Shown piece after piece: positions 63,778 to 64,000 of a DNA stretch of 64,000 nt. Origin of the DNA: Edaphochlamys debaryana. Taxonomy: Eukaryota > Chlorophyta > Chlorophyceae > Chlamydomonadales. Made by a program: the position numbers and the translations under genes. The number at the start of each line of letters is the position of its first letter. Within the stretch, counting starts at the first letter, position 1. Location: contig JAEHOE010000013.1 of assembly GCA_016858145.1 (NCBI GenBank), positions 248,001-312,000 of the forward strand, written 5' to 3'. The notes below the pieces were generated by a model that saw only the letters and a program-made list of their open reading frames with translations, ran no database searches and had not been told where the DNA came from.

Positions 63778-63916
63778 TCTGATACCTAGCAGCTAGGCTA
63801 TCCGACCTGCGAGGGTAGCCTTAGCAGAAAGTCGCAGATATGTATCAGGCTAGCAGCTAGGTATCAGGTTAGCAGCTACAGGCTGCTAGGCTGACAGCTA
63901 CCCTATCAGCTACCCT
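63778..63916. repeat. Cluster of short direct and inverted repeats
   Basis: TAGCAGCTA-type units recur in both orientations (GATACCTAGCAGCTAGG near 63780, GCTAGCAGCTAGGTATCAGG near 63848, then TTAGCAGCTAC and CAGCTACCC). The AT-richer, palindromic composition contrasts with the GC-rich surroundings and suggests a mobile-element terminus or a foldable repeat. Confidence 0.6.
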
Positions 63917-64000
63917 CTTGGGCGGGCGCATCCGGGCGGGCTATGGGGGCCTGTTTCTGGTGCTCTGGTGGGCGCACATCAGCCGTTACATGCCTGGCTC

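Larger units (their letters stand above)
62136..64000. other. Kinase 3' flank and repeat-like sequence, no gene recognised
   Basis: After the kinase 3' region the base composition shifts and short motifs recur (GGGCC-rich segments at 63370-63560). A minus-strand open frame at 62756-62385 has ordinary-looking residues but no recognised domain. The stretch may be the edge of a transposable element continuing beyond the window. Confidence 0.4.

Overview
This window looks like nuclear DNA of a green alga close to Chlamydomonas or Volvox (Chlorophyceae, Volvocales). The sequence is very GC-rich. Genes are cut into many short exons with GTGAGG, GTGGGT or GTGCGC donors and CAG acceptors. Proteins carry long Ala, Gly, Gln and Pro tracts. 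The set of families (algal SBP-box factor, PiT phosphate transporter, CDKL kinase, BIN4, plastid-targeted enzymes) fits the green lineage. There is no operon structure. Exon models were built by hand from splice sites, phase and family similarity, and nearly all close in phase.

Layout, left to right. 1-2509 (-): plastid-type enzyme of the isocitrate lyase / PEP mutase superfamily, running off the left edge and containing a 10-nt microexon. 3976-7933 (-): homologue of the topoisomerase VI partner BIN4. 9107-10446 (-): translation factor eIF4E. 12403-13897 (-): unrecognised single-pass membrane protein. 16331-21396 (-): 712-residue type II membrane protein with coiled-coil stem, His-rich repeats and a long poly-Gln tail. 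22058-24104 (+) and 26065-28101 (+): tandem pair of penta-EF-hand calcium-binding proteins; the first uses two GC-AG introns. 29682-37657 (+): very large PiT-family phosphate transporter with a 519-codon hydrophilic loop. 39145-39543: non-autonomous hAT-type element with 8-bp target duplication. 42995-46704 (-): SBP-box transcription factor whose zinc-binding domain is interrupted by one in-frame TAG. 48266-52526 (-): origin recognition complex subunit 2. 53054-55247 (+): unrecognised, probably plastid-targeted protein sharing a short intergenic region with ORC2. 56778-62135 (+): CDKL-type protein kinase with a 900-residue tail. 62136-64000: repeat-like sequence without a recognisable gene.

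The genes do not form one pathway. Two are nuclear DNA-maintenance factors (ORC2, BIN4), one is translational (eIF4E), two are calcium sensors, one is a phosphate carrier, and SBP and CDKL are regulators. The most interesting points are the TAG at the zinc-ligand position of the SBP domain, the matched Asn-to-Lys changes in both PiT signature repeats, the metal-ligand-rich Golgi-like protein, loss of the usual catalytic Cys in the lyase, and the unusual splicing (10-nt exon, GC-AG introns).
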